This document shows, piece after piece, positions 9,701 through 17,492 of a stretch of DNA of 50,573 nt. Source of the DNA: an uncultured bacterium. GTDB taxonomy: Bacteria > Cyanobacteriota > Vampirovibrionia > Gastranaerophilales > Gastranaerophilaceae. Below the pieces are notes generated by a model. It was not told the origin of the DNA, did no database searches, and saw only the letters and a list, made by a program, of their open reading frames with translations. Each line of letters starts with the position of its first letter. Positions within the stretch are counted from its first letter, which is position 1. The stretch covers positions 1-50,573 of the forward strand of contig CACWLL010000013.1 of NCBI GenBank assembly GCA_902761735.1, in the 5' to 3' direction. Position numbers and translations under genes: made by a program.

Positions 9701-9771
9701 ACGCATTCCAATTGTACGCCTTGTGGTTCAGGTTTATTGTTTTCGGTTTTGGTACTTGTCAAATTATTCAT
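6703..9771 (-). CDS. UvrD/PcrA-type DNA helicase fused to a PD-(D/E)XK Fe-S nuclease
   Basis: A 1022-residue superfamily 1A helicase. Walker A GPGTGKT is at 36-42, motif II VDEYQDT near 277, motif III GDDDQIIYSFQGA near 303, motif V TYHGSKGREFDYVYLP near 640, and motif VI VGMTRARH near 690. The C-terminal quarter carries a RecB-family nuclease: GYIDKIE...IIDYKTS (about 893-913). A lone Cys near 786 together with the CKYCGYKHFC cluster (about 1008-1017) forms the four-cysteine Fe-S staple known from AddB and Cas4-like nucleases. A single polypeptide therefore combines unwinding and cleavage, suggesting double-strand break processing, possibly in place of AddAB or RecBCD. AGAGGAA precedes the ATG. 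No repair genes are adjacent. Confidence 0.88.
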   Translation of the reverse strand: MNNLTSTKTENNKPEPQGVQLECVKNTLGKLLILAGPGTGKTFTIIHRIKNIIKEGTTPDKILCLTFSEAAANEMRKRIEAELENNNCEINIYTYHAFCNEIISENTEDFGLNENYRVIPDAVSREILKECIDQYDAKEYRNNKNNPYVYISTILKKIAAIKHHRLNEEVYLNNIKTNPDYEPAISALKKEIEELKISDATKNSKKIEKKIKEIENIEKVIAKDKEILEYYKLYQEKLDNNNFIDFNDMINLVLDKFEQNPAFLDKIANKYEHILVDEYQDTNKSQNDLIFLLTHALKTQNICVVGDDDQIIYSFQGANMETIEGFLNEFPDTTVKCLTDNRRSTQSILDVARLIAMNDERRLENNPKFKAKYNIDKTLTAKNEKILSKDKPVRIAVYETSDQEELEIVNEIETLVNSPEFPKTEDDKPNYSELAIIVTNHETAKTYADLLTQKNIPIQRAKNKSIFEINSTITLFYYMQMLANPELYCDKLLKLLLSAPFDIHPLDFTKIIEGMAKDKTFIETIKNTNNWIDAPKIEKFIAVYDKLNEYKNNESTKNIILEILAQTGILEYFVNEEINRTENISALKKIIQEAEDFYVNFNRPCFEEFVEYLLMVQDDNDLDIEIDSPPTTLNAVQILTYHGSKGREFDYVYLPSLQASKWNSSSNPNLKPIIPVSPKEYKKDEERKLLRQADRVKNLYVGMTRARHTLRLSYNKSTKPCKWIEEIKEHCEVIQGKELNAEEYTTLQINFLQKRKYDYKQDFSERIKNSMSVRLYSASLINQYLKCPRMFLYGDILKLDTRFSIADAANYGSAIHEACRFMIDKGKEQGFYPSKEDFILSFKKEMAKQAFSTPESRNIYEVRGENELKECYHHITDTKPEKVYAAEYKIRQDDFVGYIDKIEINEDGTYTIIDYKTSDPAKATKEICPGGEHEDYYNQICLYKYYFEKQEQKKVSRLAFFFPLGGILHELNITQDLYEAAINNYFKMKQAILNCEFEPCDDSHAYACKYCGYKHFCSMNRV

Positions 9772-9857
9772 TTATCTGTTCCTCTATATGTGTATGTAAA
9801 GTAGCTGTTACATATTTATTTTAGTTGTACAGTATGTCAAAAACGGACACTTTTAAT

Positions 9858-12677
9858 TTATTTAATTTTCTTAAGAGAAGATATGTAATTATTTTCTCCA
9901 ACATTCCCTTCAACTCTGGTTAAAAATATCTGACAATCCTTATCTTCTTCCTCAATTTGCGGAAGTTCGTCCAGCTCGACTTTGTAATAATTTGCATCAT
10001 TTCTGCTGCTTAAAGGAATTCTGTTTGCAAGTGAATTAAGTGATAATTTGCTCAAGAAGCCGCTGACACCTTTTTTCTTATTTGACAATCTTGTATATAT
10101 TCTAAGAGAAGTATCCCCGTTTTCAAGGTTATATCTGCCTGTGATATATGTACTTAATTGTGATGAATAAGATTTTATTTTTATTCTCCTAATAACGTTA
10201 TTTCCTAATTCTAAATTCCCTGTAATCTTATCAAAACTGCCGTTTGGAACGTTTAATATATCAGAAAATATAGCAGGGCTAACCATCGTAATAGGGTTTC
10301 TGAAAAGTGCGGCAAATTTTAGAATATACTCAACAAGTCCGATTTTTTCTATTGCTCCATTACTTATCATAAATTTTATTGTGCCGTTTAATTTTAAATT
10401 TTCATCGGTATTTAGAGATAATATTCCGCTTGCTTTACCCGAAATTTCGTTGTCTAAGTCTAATAAAGCCTTAGAAATAGTATTAGAATCAACCTCTCTT
10501 ATTCCAAGGACTAAATTATATTTTTTATTTTTTAAATCACTGTTAACTTTAAGTGAAGATGTTCCGTCGGCAAAATTGAATTTATTCGATTTTATATCCA
10601 ATATACTGTTTTTATCTAACGTTAAATCTGCATCCAGATTTCCGAAGGTTAAATCTTTATACTCGCCGTTATCAAGGTGTAAACGGCATTTTTCGATAAT
10701 TATATTCCCAATATGAAATTCATCAGCGGTATCTGTAACTTCATAAGTCCCTTCATCTGTTGTAATGGTGGGGTCTTGAGTATTTTGAGCATCACTTACC
10801 AGTAGTTTATAAGCATCTAAATGTTCAAGAGCCATATTCAAATCTTTAACGATTATTGGTAATGTTAATTTATTCTGTATAGCTCCCGTAACTTTATATT
10901 TTGAGCGACGGAATCCGCCTTCGGATTGTATATTTATCAAACCGTTTTTACTTGCGTTGAGGCTTGCGGATTTTACAAAAATTCTTTGGGATGGTATAAG
11001 TACTCTATCCATTGTTAGTGAGCCATCCAGATATGAATTTTTGTCCATATTTTCTACGACTATTTTCCCGCCAATGTAGCCTTTTTTGAATAAGTCTTGT
11101 TTTAATATAATATTTAAGAGCTCGCTTTGTAACGGTTTTGGAATTTCAAATTCCAAATATTTCATTGTGTTGTTGTTATTAAGGTTAATGCTGCTTTTTA
11201 ATCTAAAGATTGGAATTGGTTTTTGTCGATGTTGTCTTGGCTTTTTAAATTCCCCTTTAGCTCTCAATGTATCTAACTCTTCCGTTGAAATCATATGATA
11301 GTTTAGAGATTTAATATCCAGTATCATATTTTCAATATGCATTTCGGAATTAAGCATTCTGTACTGATCTTCAAATGGAAGAAATTCTCCGCCGAGTTTT
11401 ATATTATTATTCGGTTTAAGCATAAAATACCAAACTATGTCCATTATATTATTTTTTGATTTAAAGGTTACCCTTGTATTCGCAGAGCCTGTTAATTCGA
11501 TTGGAGTTTTTATCATTTCGCTTAAGTGATTTTTAAAGAAAGTATTCCCTGCGACAGCATTACCAACAATGTCCATTTCCATTGTTTTAAGATAATCCTT
11601 TACTGACCCATTAAAATCAATTTTATAGGTGGTATTTTTATCCGAGAATCCCTCAAAATTATTTATCTTAATTTCCTTACTGTCAATTTTAATATTTCCT
11701 TTGGTCAGTGTAATTGGGATATTGTCAACCGGTACTACCTCAAAATCTAAACGTTTTATATTAATGTTCCCGTTAAAATCTTTGTTAGAAAGAGTGAAAT
11801 CAAAATCAATTTTCCCTTTAATATCATTAAAATAGGCTAAAATTTCATTCGTGTTATTCTCAATAATTTTAGTGTTTAAAAAATCAATAACATCATTAAT
11901 ATTAAAATTATAGGAATATAATTTTAAATTGTAATTCTGCTTTTTGTCAGCAATAGCGTTAATAAATATATTTGAATTGTTTATTGATATCGGGCAGTTA
12001 TCAATATGGAATTTCTTATCTTTGAAGTAAACTTTTTTATTGTCATGCAGTTTGATTGTAACTTTATTGCCGGCTTTTTTAATATCGGCATTTAACTGAA
12101 AGTATACGTTACGTTTGCTTTTTTCGGCATTGTTAACTCCAATATGCTGTCCTTTTAGGTGAATTTGGGTGTCCGGGTTTAGCATATATATTATTTCGCA
12201 GTTTCTGACTCCCAGCAGGGCTTCATCAATATTGACAGTCCAGTCTAATTTCGTTTTTTTCTTTTCTTTTTGCTGTGGAATTAATTTTTCTATACCGTTT
12301 ACATCAGCATATATGTTCATAGCAACAAGTTTTTTTATAACTATTTTCTTAATTGGCAATTGAGATAATGATATGGATGTCCCGAATTTATCCAATAGTA
12401 AAAGCTGTTTCCCTTTTTTTTTAAGGGTTACATTTTCTACATCAAACCCAATTGTCGGAGTTAAACTTGTGTGTAATTTAGGTGAAACTATTTTTAAATC
12501 AGCTCCGGCATATTTTTTTGCAGCTTGCTCAACATATTCAATAACTTTTGGGTGTGAAACAAAGTAAGGTAGCCCTTTTAAATATAGTGCAATAAGTGTT
12601 CCAACAACAAACACTGCAGCAAGAACAAGACCTATTATAAATTTTATAGTATTTCTTTTAATCAAAATATCCCTCAC
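9858..12677 (-). CDS. AsmA/TamB-like envelope protein (AsmA superfamily)
   Basis: A 939-residue protein with one N-terminal transmembrane helix (about 14-35) followed by an almost entirely beta-strand body. Many segments have the pattern of bridge-like lipid transfer proteins (AsmA, TamB, YhdP). The last 200 residues (LNVPNGSFDKITGNLELGN...) look like the AsmA-like C-terminal domain. Such proteins span the periplasm and affect outer-membrane lipid composition, which fits the Kdo and heptose genes elsewhere in the window. The start is uncertain: GTG at 12677 lacks a clear ribosome site, while an in-frame TTG at 12665 has TGAGGGA just upstream. Family membership rests on the overall pattern, not on a single motif. 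Confidence 0.7.
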   Translation of the reverse strand: MRDILIKRNTIKFIIGLVLAAVFVVGTLIALYLKGLPYFVSHPKVIEYVEQAAKKYAGADLKIVSPKLHTSLTPTIGFDVENVTLKKKGKQLLLLDKFGTSISLSQLPIKKIVIKKLVAMNIYADVNGIEKLIPQQKEKKKTKLDWTVNIDEALLGVRNCEIIYMLNPDTQIHLKGQHIGVNNAEKSKRNVYFQLNADIKKAGNKVTIKLHDNKKVYFKDKKFHIDNCPISINNSNIFINAIADKKQNYNLKLYSYNFNINDVIDFLNTKIIENNTNEILAYFNDIKGKIDFDFTLSNKDFNGNINIKRLDFEVVPVDNIPITLTKGNIKIDSKEIKINNFEGFSDKNTTYKIDFNGSVKDYLKTMEMDIVGNAVAGNTFFKNHLSEMIKTPIELTGSANTRVTFKSKNNIMDIVWYFMLKPNNNIKLGGEFLPFEDQYRMLNSEMHIENMILDIKSLNYHMISTEELDTLRAKGEFKKPRQHRQKPIPIFRLKSSINLNNNNTMKYLEFEIPKPLQSELLNIILKQDLFKKGYIGGKIVVENMDKNSYLDGSLTMDRVLIPSQRIFVKSASLNASKNGLINIQSEGGFRRSKYKVTGAIQNKLTLPIIVKDLNMALEHLDAYKLLVSDAQNTQDPTITTDEGTYEVTDTADEFHIGNIIIEKCRLHLDNGEYKDLTFGNLDADLTLDKNSILDIKSNKFNFADGTSSLKVNSDLKNKKYNLVLGIREVDSNTISKALLDLDNEISGKASGILSLNTDENLKLNGTIKFMISNGAIEKIGLVEYILKFAALFRNPITMVSPAIFSDILNVPNGSFDKITGNLELGNNVIRRIKIKSYSSQLSTYITGRYNLENGDTSLRIYTRLSNKKKGVSGFLSKLSLNSLANRIPLSSRNDANYYKVELDELPQIEEEDKDCQIFLTRVEGNVGENNYISSLKKIK

Positions 12678-12720
12678 CCGTTATATTATATCACATAAAA
12701 TTTTATGATATCATATAGAC

Positions 12721-13677
12721 ATGAAAAACTTTGTTTTATTCTTTATATTATTACTGTTATCTTTTAATGTTAGTTTTGGTGCGGAAAACGTAAAGCACGA
12801 TGAAGCACAAGGCACTAAGCAGCCGCCAAAAGAGGCTACTCCGGATTTTTATACGGCGGCACAGCAAGCGCGTTCTGTAGAAGTGTACTCTAAAAATAAC
12901 TTATTTGGTTTGAAAGATAAAAACGGTAATATTGTCGTTCCTGCAATATATAAAAAACTTGTTATGACAGGTCGTAACGGGTGGATTTTCCAAAAAGGAA
13001 GCAGGTTTGGATTAATGAATTCTAATGGAGAAATCCTTCTGAAACCCAAGTTTAGGCATGCTGACAGATTATTGGGCAGATACATAAAATTGGGTAATGA
13101 TTCGGATTTTGGTATATATAATGAATTTGGAGAATCAATTTTACCTCCTATTTATAACTCTATTGACTTACTGTACGGCAAAATGTTTTTAACAAACAGA
13201 AATTTTAGATACGGAGTTTCGGATTTTAACGGTAATGTCTTGATTGATAATATTTGTGATGATATTTATATGACAAGCGTAAGTTCAATGAAAATAAAAT
13301 ATCTTGGCGTTTGGTATGAAATAGACAATGTAAGTGCAGACACTCTGGATTTATCAGAAGTGTTAAATAATTTAGAGAAAACAAAGAATTTTAATGTTAC
13401 TGATATAGTCGCGGATACAGGTGCAATCTCAGGGTATTCGGTTTTAACGTTTTCTGATTATTTAATAAAAATTTTATCTTCAATTTCGCCTGCACACGAA
13501 GAAACAATTGATGATTTAATATTGACTCATGGAGTTGATTCGGTTGATATTATCAGAAAATTTACTTGGGTGCCGAAGTATCCGTTTACATTTGCTAAAA
13601 AATATTATGTCCATGTAAGAAACCCGTTTAACGGTCCTTTGTCTGATTTAAGATATAGTATAAGAAGAAAGTTTTAA
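12721..13677 (+). CDS. Secreted WG-repeat protein
   Basis: A 318-residue protein with a signal peptide (MKNFVLFFILLLLSFNVSFGAE, cleavage around 21-22). Residues about 55-180 hold at least four beta-hairpin WG/KWG-type repeats, such as LFGLKDKNGNIVVPAIYKKL and RFGLMNSNGEILLKPKF, each with the G-x-x-x-x-x-G-x-x-x-x-P-x-Y/F pattern. The C-terminal third is unassigned. WG repeats are usually extracellular or periplasmic binding modules of unknown ligand. There is no Shine-Dalgarno before the ATG. The 43-bp gap to the divergent AsmA-like gene holds TATGAT- and TATAAT-like sequences, so the transcript may be leaderless. Confidence 0.75.
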   Translation: MKNFVLFFILLLLSFNVSFGAENVKHDEAQGTKQPPKEATPDFYTAAQQARSVEVYSKNNLFGLKDKNGNIVVPAIYKKLVMTGRNGWIFQKGSRFGLMNSNGEILLKPKFRHADRLLGRYIKLGNDSDFGIYNEFGESILPPIYNSIDLLYGKMFLTNRNFRYGVSDFNGNVLIDNICDDIYMTSVSSMKIKYLGVWYEIDNVSADTLDLSEVLNNLEKTKNFNVTDIVADTGAISGYSVLTFSDYLIKILSSISPAHEETIDDLILTHGVDSVDIIRKFTWVPKYPFTFAKKYYVHVRNPFNGPLSDLRYSIRRKF

Positions 13678-13766
13678 CAGTAAAATTTGTTTACAAATAA
13701 TATAGTATTGTAGCGATAATCAAAAAATATATGTTATACTTAACTCGGTATATGTGAGGGTTTATA

Positions 13767-14903
13767 ATGAATAAAAAGATTATTATAGTACTGGGTTCGG
13801 TGTTGCTTGTAATTATGGGTCTTATTTTAGGTGTAGTTATCTCAGAAGGAGATGTTTTTGATGATATATCAGATATGTTTTCTTCAAATAAGACAAAAGT
13901 GACAACTACTGTAACTCAAAAAGATGCCAAATTTGATAAAGTTAATGCCAAGGACAAAAAGCCAAAATTCCGTTTGTTTGCGCCAAAAGTAAATATAACA
14001 AAAAATAGTGCGAATAATATCTCATATCAAACTTACAATAACGGTTTATTTTCAATGCAAATCCCAAAGGGTTGGGTTGTAAGTACCGGAAAATCTGATT
14101 ATATTCATTATACGTTTTTGGCTTATGACCCTAAAAATCCTGATTATAAAATATTTTTTAATATGAAGACGGAAGGTTATCTAAAAACACAGCAAATGAA
14201 GAACTTTTACTCAAGATACTATCCGGCTTCAACATTTGCAAAATTACCTGTTATAAATCCTCAGACAACAGATGCTTTTTATAGAGTTTATACTCCGGCG
14301 TTTAATCTCAGCCAAAGTATATTACCTTTTAAAGTGCCTGTAATTAAAAATTTCAAATCGGTTCAAACGCTCGGTAAAAATGCAACGGGTGGAACTATTG
14401 TAAGGGCGACTTATCAAAACGAATCAGGTAAAACCATAGAGGGCGTATTTACCGCAACGATAAAGGAATTCGCGATGCCGCCTGTCGTTTTGTTGATTGT
14501 ATACAACACCGTATTTTTTACGGCTCCCGAGGGCGAACTGGTTAATTGGATGCCGGTATTAAATAAATCTTTAAGCTCTGTCAGATTTAGCGACAATTTT
14601 ATAAACGGATATTATCGTGAACAAGGGCAGGTTGTACAAAATGCAAAAGCTATTCAATCAATATGCAATCAAACTTCCGATATTATAACTTCAGGTTGGA
14701 ATCAAAGACAAAAAACTTATGATATACTTAGCCAAAAACGAAGCGATGCTACTATGGGTTATGAGAGGGTAAGAGATACCGATACCGGAGAAATTTACAA
14801 AGCGACCGTTGGATTTACCGATTACGATTGGCACGGTAAATATGAACCAATAACGGATGATATGTATAACCTTCCGACCGCAGGATATATAGAGAAGCCG
14901 TAA
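13767..14903 (+). CDS. Unrecognised 378-aa membrane-anchored envelope protein
   Basis: An N-terminal transmembrane helix (about 4-27) is followed by a short acidic and Lys-rich linker. Residues about 85-270 form a domain opening with YNNGLFSMQIPKGWVVSTG, which resembles the start of PsbP/DUF1795-like domains (a loose similarity). The C-terminus (about 310-378) has GYERVRDTDTGEIYKATVGFTDYDWHG, a pattern I have seen in Firmicute lipoproteins but cannot name. The ATG has GAGGG upstream, and a TATACT box lies at 13734-13739. It is followed after four bases by another small exported protein, so the two form an operon. Function unknown. Confidence 0.72.
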   Translation: MNKKIIIVLGSVLLVIMGLILGVVISEGDVFDDISDMFSSNKTKVTTTVTQKDAKFDKVNAKDKKPKFRLFAPKVNITKNSANNISYQTYNNGLFSMQIPKGWVVSTGKSDYIHYTFLAYDPKNPDYKIFFNMKTEGYLKTQQMKNFYSRYYPASTFAKLPVINPQTTDAFYRVYTPAFNLSQSILPFKVPVIKNFKSVQTLGKNATGGTIVRATYQNESGKTIEGVFTATIKEFAMPPVVLLIVYNTVFFTAPEGELVNWMPVLNKSLSSVRFSDNFINGYYREQGQVVQNAKAIQSICNQTSDIITSGWNQRQKTYDILSQKRSDATMGYERVRDTDTGEIYKATVGFTDYDWHGKYEPITDDMYNLPTAGYIEKP

Positions 14904-14907
14904 TCCT

Positions 14908-15312
14908 ATGAAAAAAATAATTTCAACTATTGTTATATTTAATATTTTTATATTCGGAAGTGTCATATTTGCTGCACAAAGCGTTGATTTTTCTCCTGAA
15001 AATCAATATCTGGCGGATTATTCAGTTTATAAAAAAATAAAACCCGATAATATAAAAGCCTTAAAAATACTAAGATACACGGAAGCCGGTATCAGTGAAA
15101 GAGATGTAAGCGATAAATCAGAAATTAACGCTATCTATAATAGTTTAAAAACGATAAAAATATTGGGAGAAACGGGCTTAAGCTGCACGGATAATACAAC
15201 GATATTTTCATTCAAGCTAAATGATGACTCAAAAGTATCTGTTGAAATCGAGTGTGAATGGCTCGTAATTAAGGGTAAGCATTATAAATTTGAAAGTCTG
15301 AGTAATTTGTAA
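14908..15312 (+). CDS. Unrecognised 134-aa exported protein
   Basis: A signal peptide (MKKIISTIVIFNIFIFGSVIFAAQ) precedes a small domain of about 110 residues with alternating strands and helices. Two cysteines, in GLSCTDN and IECEW, could form a disulfide. It begins four bases after the stop of the preceding membrane-anchored gene, which implies translational coupling and a shared process in the envelope. I do not recognise a family. Confidence 0.68.
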   Translation: MKKIISTIVIFNIFIFGSVIFAAQSVDFSPENQYLADYSVYKKIKPDNIKALKILRYTEAGISERDVSDKSEINAIYNSLKTIKILGETGLSCTDNTTIFSFKLNDDSKVSVEIECEWLVIKGKHYKFESLSNL

Positions 15313-15395
15313 ATGGACAGAGGGTGTGGTTCCGTTGGACAGATAGTTTGCACTTTTTAGAAAAGTTAAATTCAAAATTCTATAAAAAATTCTAA

Positions 15396-15689
15396 TTAAA
15401 AATTATTTCTCTTCTTCCAATCTTCTATCATTTTATTCATCCTAATTCGTTCTTCCCTTTGTTCGGGAGTCTCGTCTTTATATTTAATATATTCACTAAT
15501 AAATAATATAAGACATAGAGTTATTAAAATAACAAAAATAGATACACAAATAAATATTTTATGTTCCCAAATAAAAACTAATAAAATTGCTAATATCAGG
15601 TAACAAAAAATATTAGTAAGGCATCCGCCTAATTTAGGGGCTGATCCTGATAATAAATATAAATAGATTATTATTAACGATGTATCCAT
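15396..15689 (-). CDS. Small membrane protein, two transmembrane helices (97 aa)
   Basis: Hydrophobic stretches lie at about 20-42 (LGGCLTNIFCYLILAILLVFIWEH) and 46-68, followed by a basic, charged tail (KYKDETPEQREERIRMNKMIEDWKKRN). An AGGG ribosome site precedes the ATG, with TATAAT further upstream. It is isolated between an unrelated operon and a direct-repeat region. No family is recognised, and its small size leaves some doubt. Confidence 0.5.
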   Translation of the reverse strand: MDTSLIIIYLYLLSGSAPKLGGCLTNIFCYLILAILLVFIWEHKIFICVSIFVILITLCLILFISEYIKYKDETPEQREERIRMNKMIEDWKKRNNF

Positions 15690-16072
15690 ATTTTACCCTA
15701 TTATAAAATATTCGCATGTCAGATATGGACATATCAGCTGGTAGGGTGCAAATTTTTGCACCAAATTTTAATTTATTTGAAAGTCCGTAGGGTAGGCTTC
15801 AGTCTACCATTATTATTTGAAAGTAACAGACCTGTATGAGTAAATAATGAGTAAATCGGTTTTAGTGTAAAGTTGCACTTCCGACCGTCCAAACCTCTAT
15901 AACGGGTGAGCTTTAGGAAATAAAATAGTCAAATTGACAAAGCCGTACTACTTGTCTAACTACATAAATAATTACAATTGTATATGGTAATAAAAATTAA
16001 AATAATTTAGCAAATAATAGCTGGTCTATCAAGTGTTTTTCGTGTAAAATGTATTGCTATAGGAGAATTAAA
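15690..16072. other. Gene-free stretch with palindromic direct repeat (left flank of GT17 gene)
   Basis: This 383-base gap holds the left 49-bp direct repeat (15736-15784), a 7-bp hairpin GGTAGGC-TTCA-GTCTACC (15791-15808), and a second short copy of ATTATTTGAAAGTAA at about 15811. The remainder is AT-rich and shows nothing recognisable beyond the ribosome site of the next gene. Confidence 0.7.
15736..15784 (+). repeat. 49-bp direct repeat, left copy
   Basis: It matches 17043-17091 with three mismatches. The core GGTGCAAATTTTTGCACC is a perfect palindrome. The two copies flank the lone glycosyltransferase, 1307 bases apart in the same orientation. Confidence 0.92.
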
Positions 16073-17044
16073 ATGATATATGATTGTTTTACTTTTTTTA
16101 ATGAACTAGATTTATTAGAAATTAGATTAAATATATTAAATGATATAGTGGATAAATTTGTTATTGTAGAAATGAATAAAACATTTACCGGAGAAAATAA
16201 ATCCTTGTATTATCAGGAAAATAAAGCTCGTTTTAATAAATTTGATGGGAAAATAATACATGTTATCGTAGATGATTGTCCTGAGACAGATAATGCTTGG
16301 GCTCTTGAAAATTACCAAAGAAATTGTATATCAAGAGGGCTTAAAAATTGTCAATCTGACGATATAATAATGATTTCTGATTTGGATGAAATCCCAAATC
16401 CGGAAATAATTGCTAATTTAGATTGCAGCAGTGATATTTATTTGCTTGAACAAAAAATGTATTACTATTTTTTAAACTATTTGAATATAAAATCTCCTAT
16501 ATGGTATTCAGGAACCAAGGTTTTATCATATCAAAATTTTTTACACGGATTAGATAATATAGATGTTAAATATTCAAAATTTATGCCTGAAGAACAGAAT
16601 TCTGGAACTACTGCAAACAAAATTCGTCACTTTGGAGATGCAAAATATATTAAAAATGGAGGGTGGCATTTTTCATATCTGGGCGGAGTTGACATGATTA
16701 TAAAAAAAATTAAATCATTTTCTCATCAAGAATTTAATAAAGCAGAATATACTAATAAAGATTTAATTTTGAAACGGATAGCATCTGGGAAAGATATTTT
16801 CAATCGTTCAGGCTGTTTATACGTTCCGGTATCTTTGGATAATTCTTTTCCGGAATATCTTGTAAATAATCAAGAAAAGTACAAATTTCTTATTTTTCAA
16901 ATGACAATTTGGGATAAGTTAAAATCCTACTTAAAAATATATTGGTGTACTGTAATGAAATTCTTATACTATAAAGAAAAAATAAATACGCAAAGAAAAA
17001 TATATATTTTAGGTGTAAAAATGTTCTCATACAATAAAAATTAG
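16073..17044 (+). CDS. GT17-family glycosyltransferase (MGAT3-like)
   Basis: A 323-residue cytoplasmic enzyme starting MIYDCFTFFNELDLLEIRL, the characteristic opening of glycosyltransferase family 17 (beta-1,4-mannosyl-glycoprotein N-acetylglucosaminyltransferase relatives in eukaryotes, surface-glycan transferases in bacteria). The metal-binding acidic motif MISDLDEIPNP is near 102-112, and GGWHFSYLGG is near 202-211. I chose ATG 16073 over 16049 because AGGAG sits 8 bases before it and the family motif begins there. It stands alone, very AT-rich, inside a 49-bp direct repeat, which suggests acquisition as a cassette. The acceptor sugar is unknown; LPS or capsule is the likely target. Confidence 0.83.
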   Translation: MIYDCFTFFNELDLLEIRLNILNDIVDKFVIVEMNKTFTGENKSLYYQENKARFNKFDGKIIHVIVDDCPETDNAWALENYQRNCISRGLKNCQSDDIIMISDLDEIPNPEIIANLDCSSDIYLLEQKMYYYFLNYLNIKSPIWYSGTKVLSYQNFLHGLDNIDVKYSKFMPEEQNSGTTANKIRHFGDAKYIKNGGWHFSYLGGVDMIIKKIKSFSHQEFNKAEYTNKDLILKRIASGKDIFNRSGCLYVPVSLDNSFPEYLVNNQEKYKFLIFQMTIWDKLKSYLKIYWCTVMKFLYYKEKINTQRKIYILGVKMFSYNKN

Positions 17045-17091
17045 CTGGTTGGGCGCAATTTTTTGCACCAAATTTTAATTTATTTGAAAGT
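17043..17091 (+). repeat. 49-bp direct repeat, right copy
   Basis: Second copy of 15736-15784, starting at the stop codon of the GT17 gene. The palindromic core is slightly decayed (GGCGCAATTTTTTGCACC). Confidence 0.9.
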
Positions 17092-17121
17092 AAGCTTGTT
17101 GTACTAATGTACCTTGATACG

Positions 17122-17199
17122 GCGAGTTCTCGCCTGTGTCATCCTTGTTAAAAAAGTCCCACTTTCGTGAGACTTCTTTATGGAGCGGACGACGAGACT
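17122..17199 (-). repeat. 78-bp direct repeat containing a second 3' end of tRNA-Gly and its terminator
   Basis: It matches 17307-17384 with a single mismatch, offset 185 bases. It includes the last 18 or so bases of tRNA-Gly with CCA and the whole terminator hairpin; the rest of the tRNA is absent. The layout is that of an attachment-site duplication at a tRNA 3' end. Confidence 0.93.
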
Positions 17200-17306
17200 G
17201 TCTTGCTGCGCTCGCAATAAACGTGCCTACGATTGATTACTTCACAATTTTAATTGTTTCGTAATCAAACCTTCGCACTCTGCTCGCTTGCGCCGAACTC
17301 GTATTA

Positions 17307-17384
17307 GCGAGTTCTCGTCTGTGTCATCCTTGTTAAAAAAGTCCCACTTTCGTGAGACTTCTTTATGGAGCGGACGACGAGACT
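17307..17384 (-). repeat. 78-bp direct repeat, tRNA-proximal copy
   Basis: Partner of 17122-17199. It spans the true tRNA-Gly 3' end and the terminator that follows it. Confidence 0.93.
17335..17360 (-). terminator. Terminator of tRNA-Gly
   Basis: On the minus strand AAGTCTCAC, loop GAAA, GTGGGACTT and a run of six T form a hairpin with one G-U pair. A second copy lies at about 17150-17175 in the duplicated segment. Confidence 0.8.
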
Positions 17385-17441
17385 CGAACTCGCGACAGTC
17401 TGCTTGGAAGGCAGATACTCTACCAACTGAGCTACGTCCGC
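17366..17441 (-). tRNA. tRNA-Gly (anticodon TCC), CCA encoded
   Basis: The minus strand gives acceptor arms GCGGACG/CGTCCGC, D arm AGCTCAGTTGGTAGAGT, anticodon loop CTTCCAA and T arm GTTCGAGTC. The discriminator is T (17369) and CCA is encoded (17368-17366). The opposite strand yields a well-known false ORF (ADDETRTRDSLLGRQ). Confidence 0.96.
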
Positions 17442-17492
17442 ACTACATGTTTATACTATTATAAACATCTATTTTTTGCAAGTCATTTGTAC

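Larger units (their letters stand above)
17092..17365. mobile_element. Miniature element-like segment after tRNA-Gly
   Basis: There is no gene here. The segment lies between tRNA-Gly and a second copy of that tRNA's 3' end. Going away from the tRNA on the minus strand it holds the tRNA terminator and then a GC-rich core beginning GAGTTCGGCGCAAGCGAG (17300 to 17283). Next come an imperfect inverted repeat GATTAC...GTAATC (about 17234-17266) and finally the duplicate tRNA end and terminator (17122-17199). The same core, at the same distance and orientation, lies after tRNA-Arg. Confidence 0.5.
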
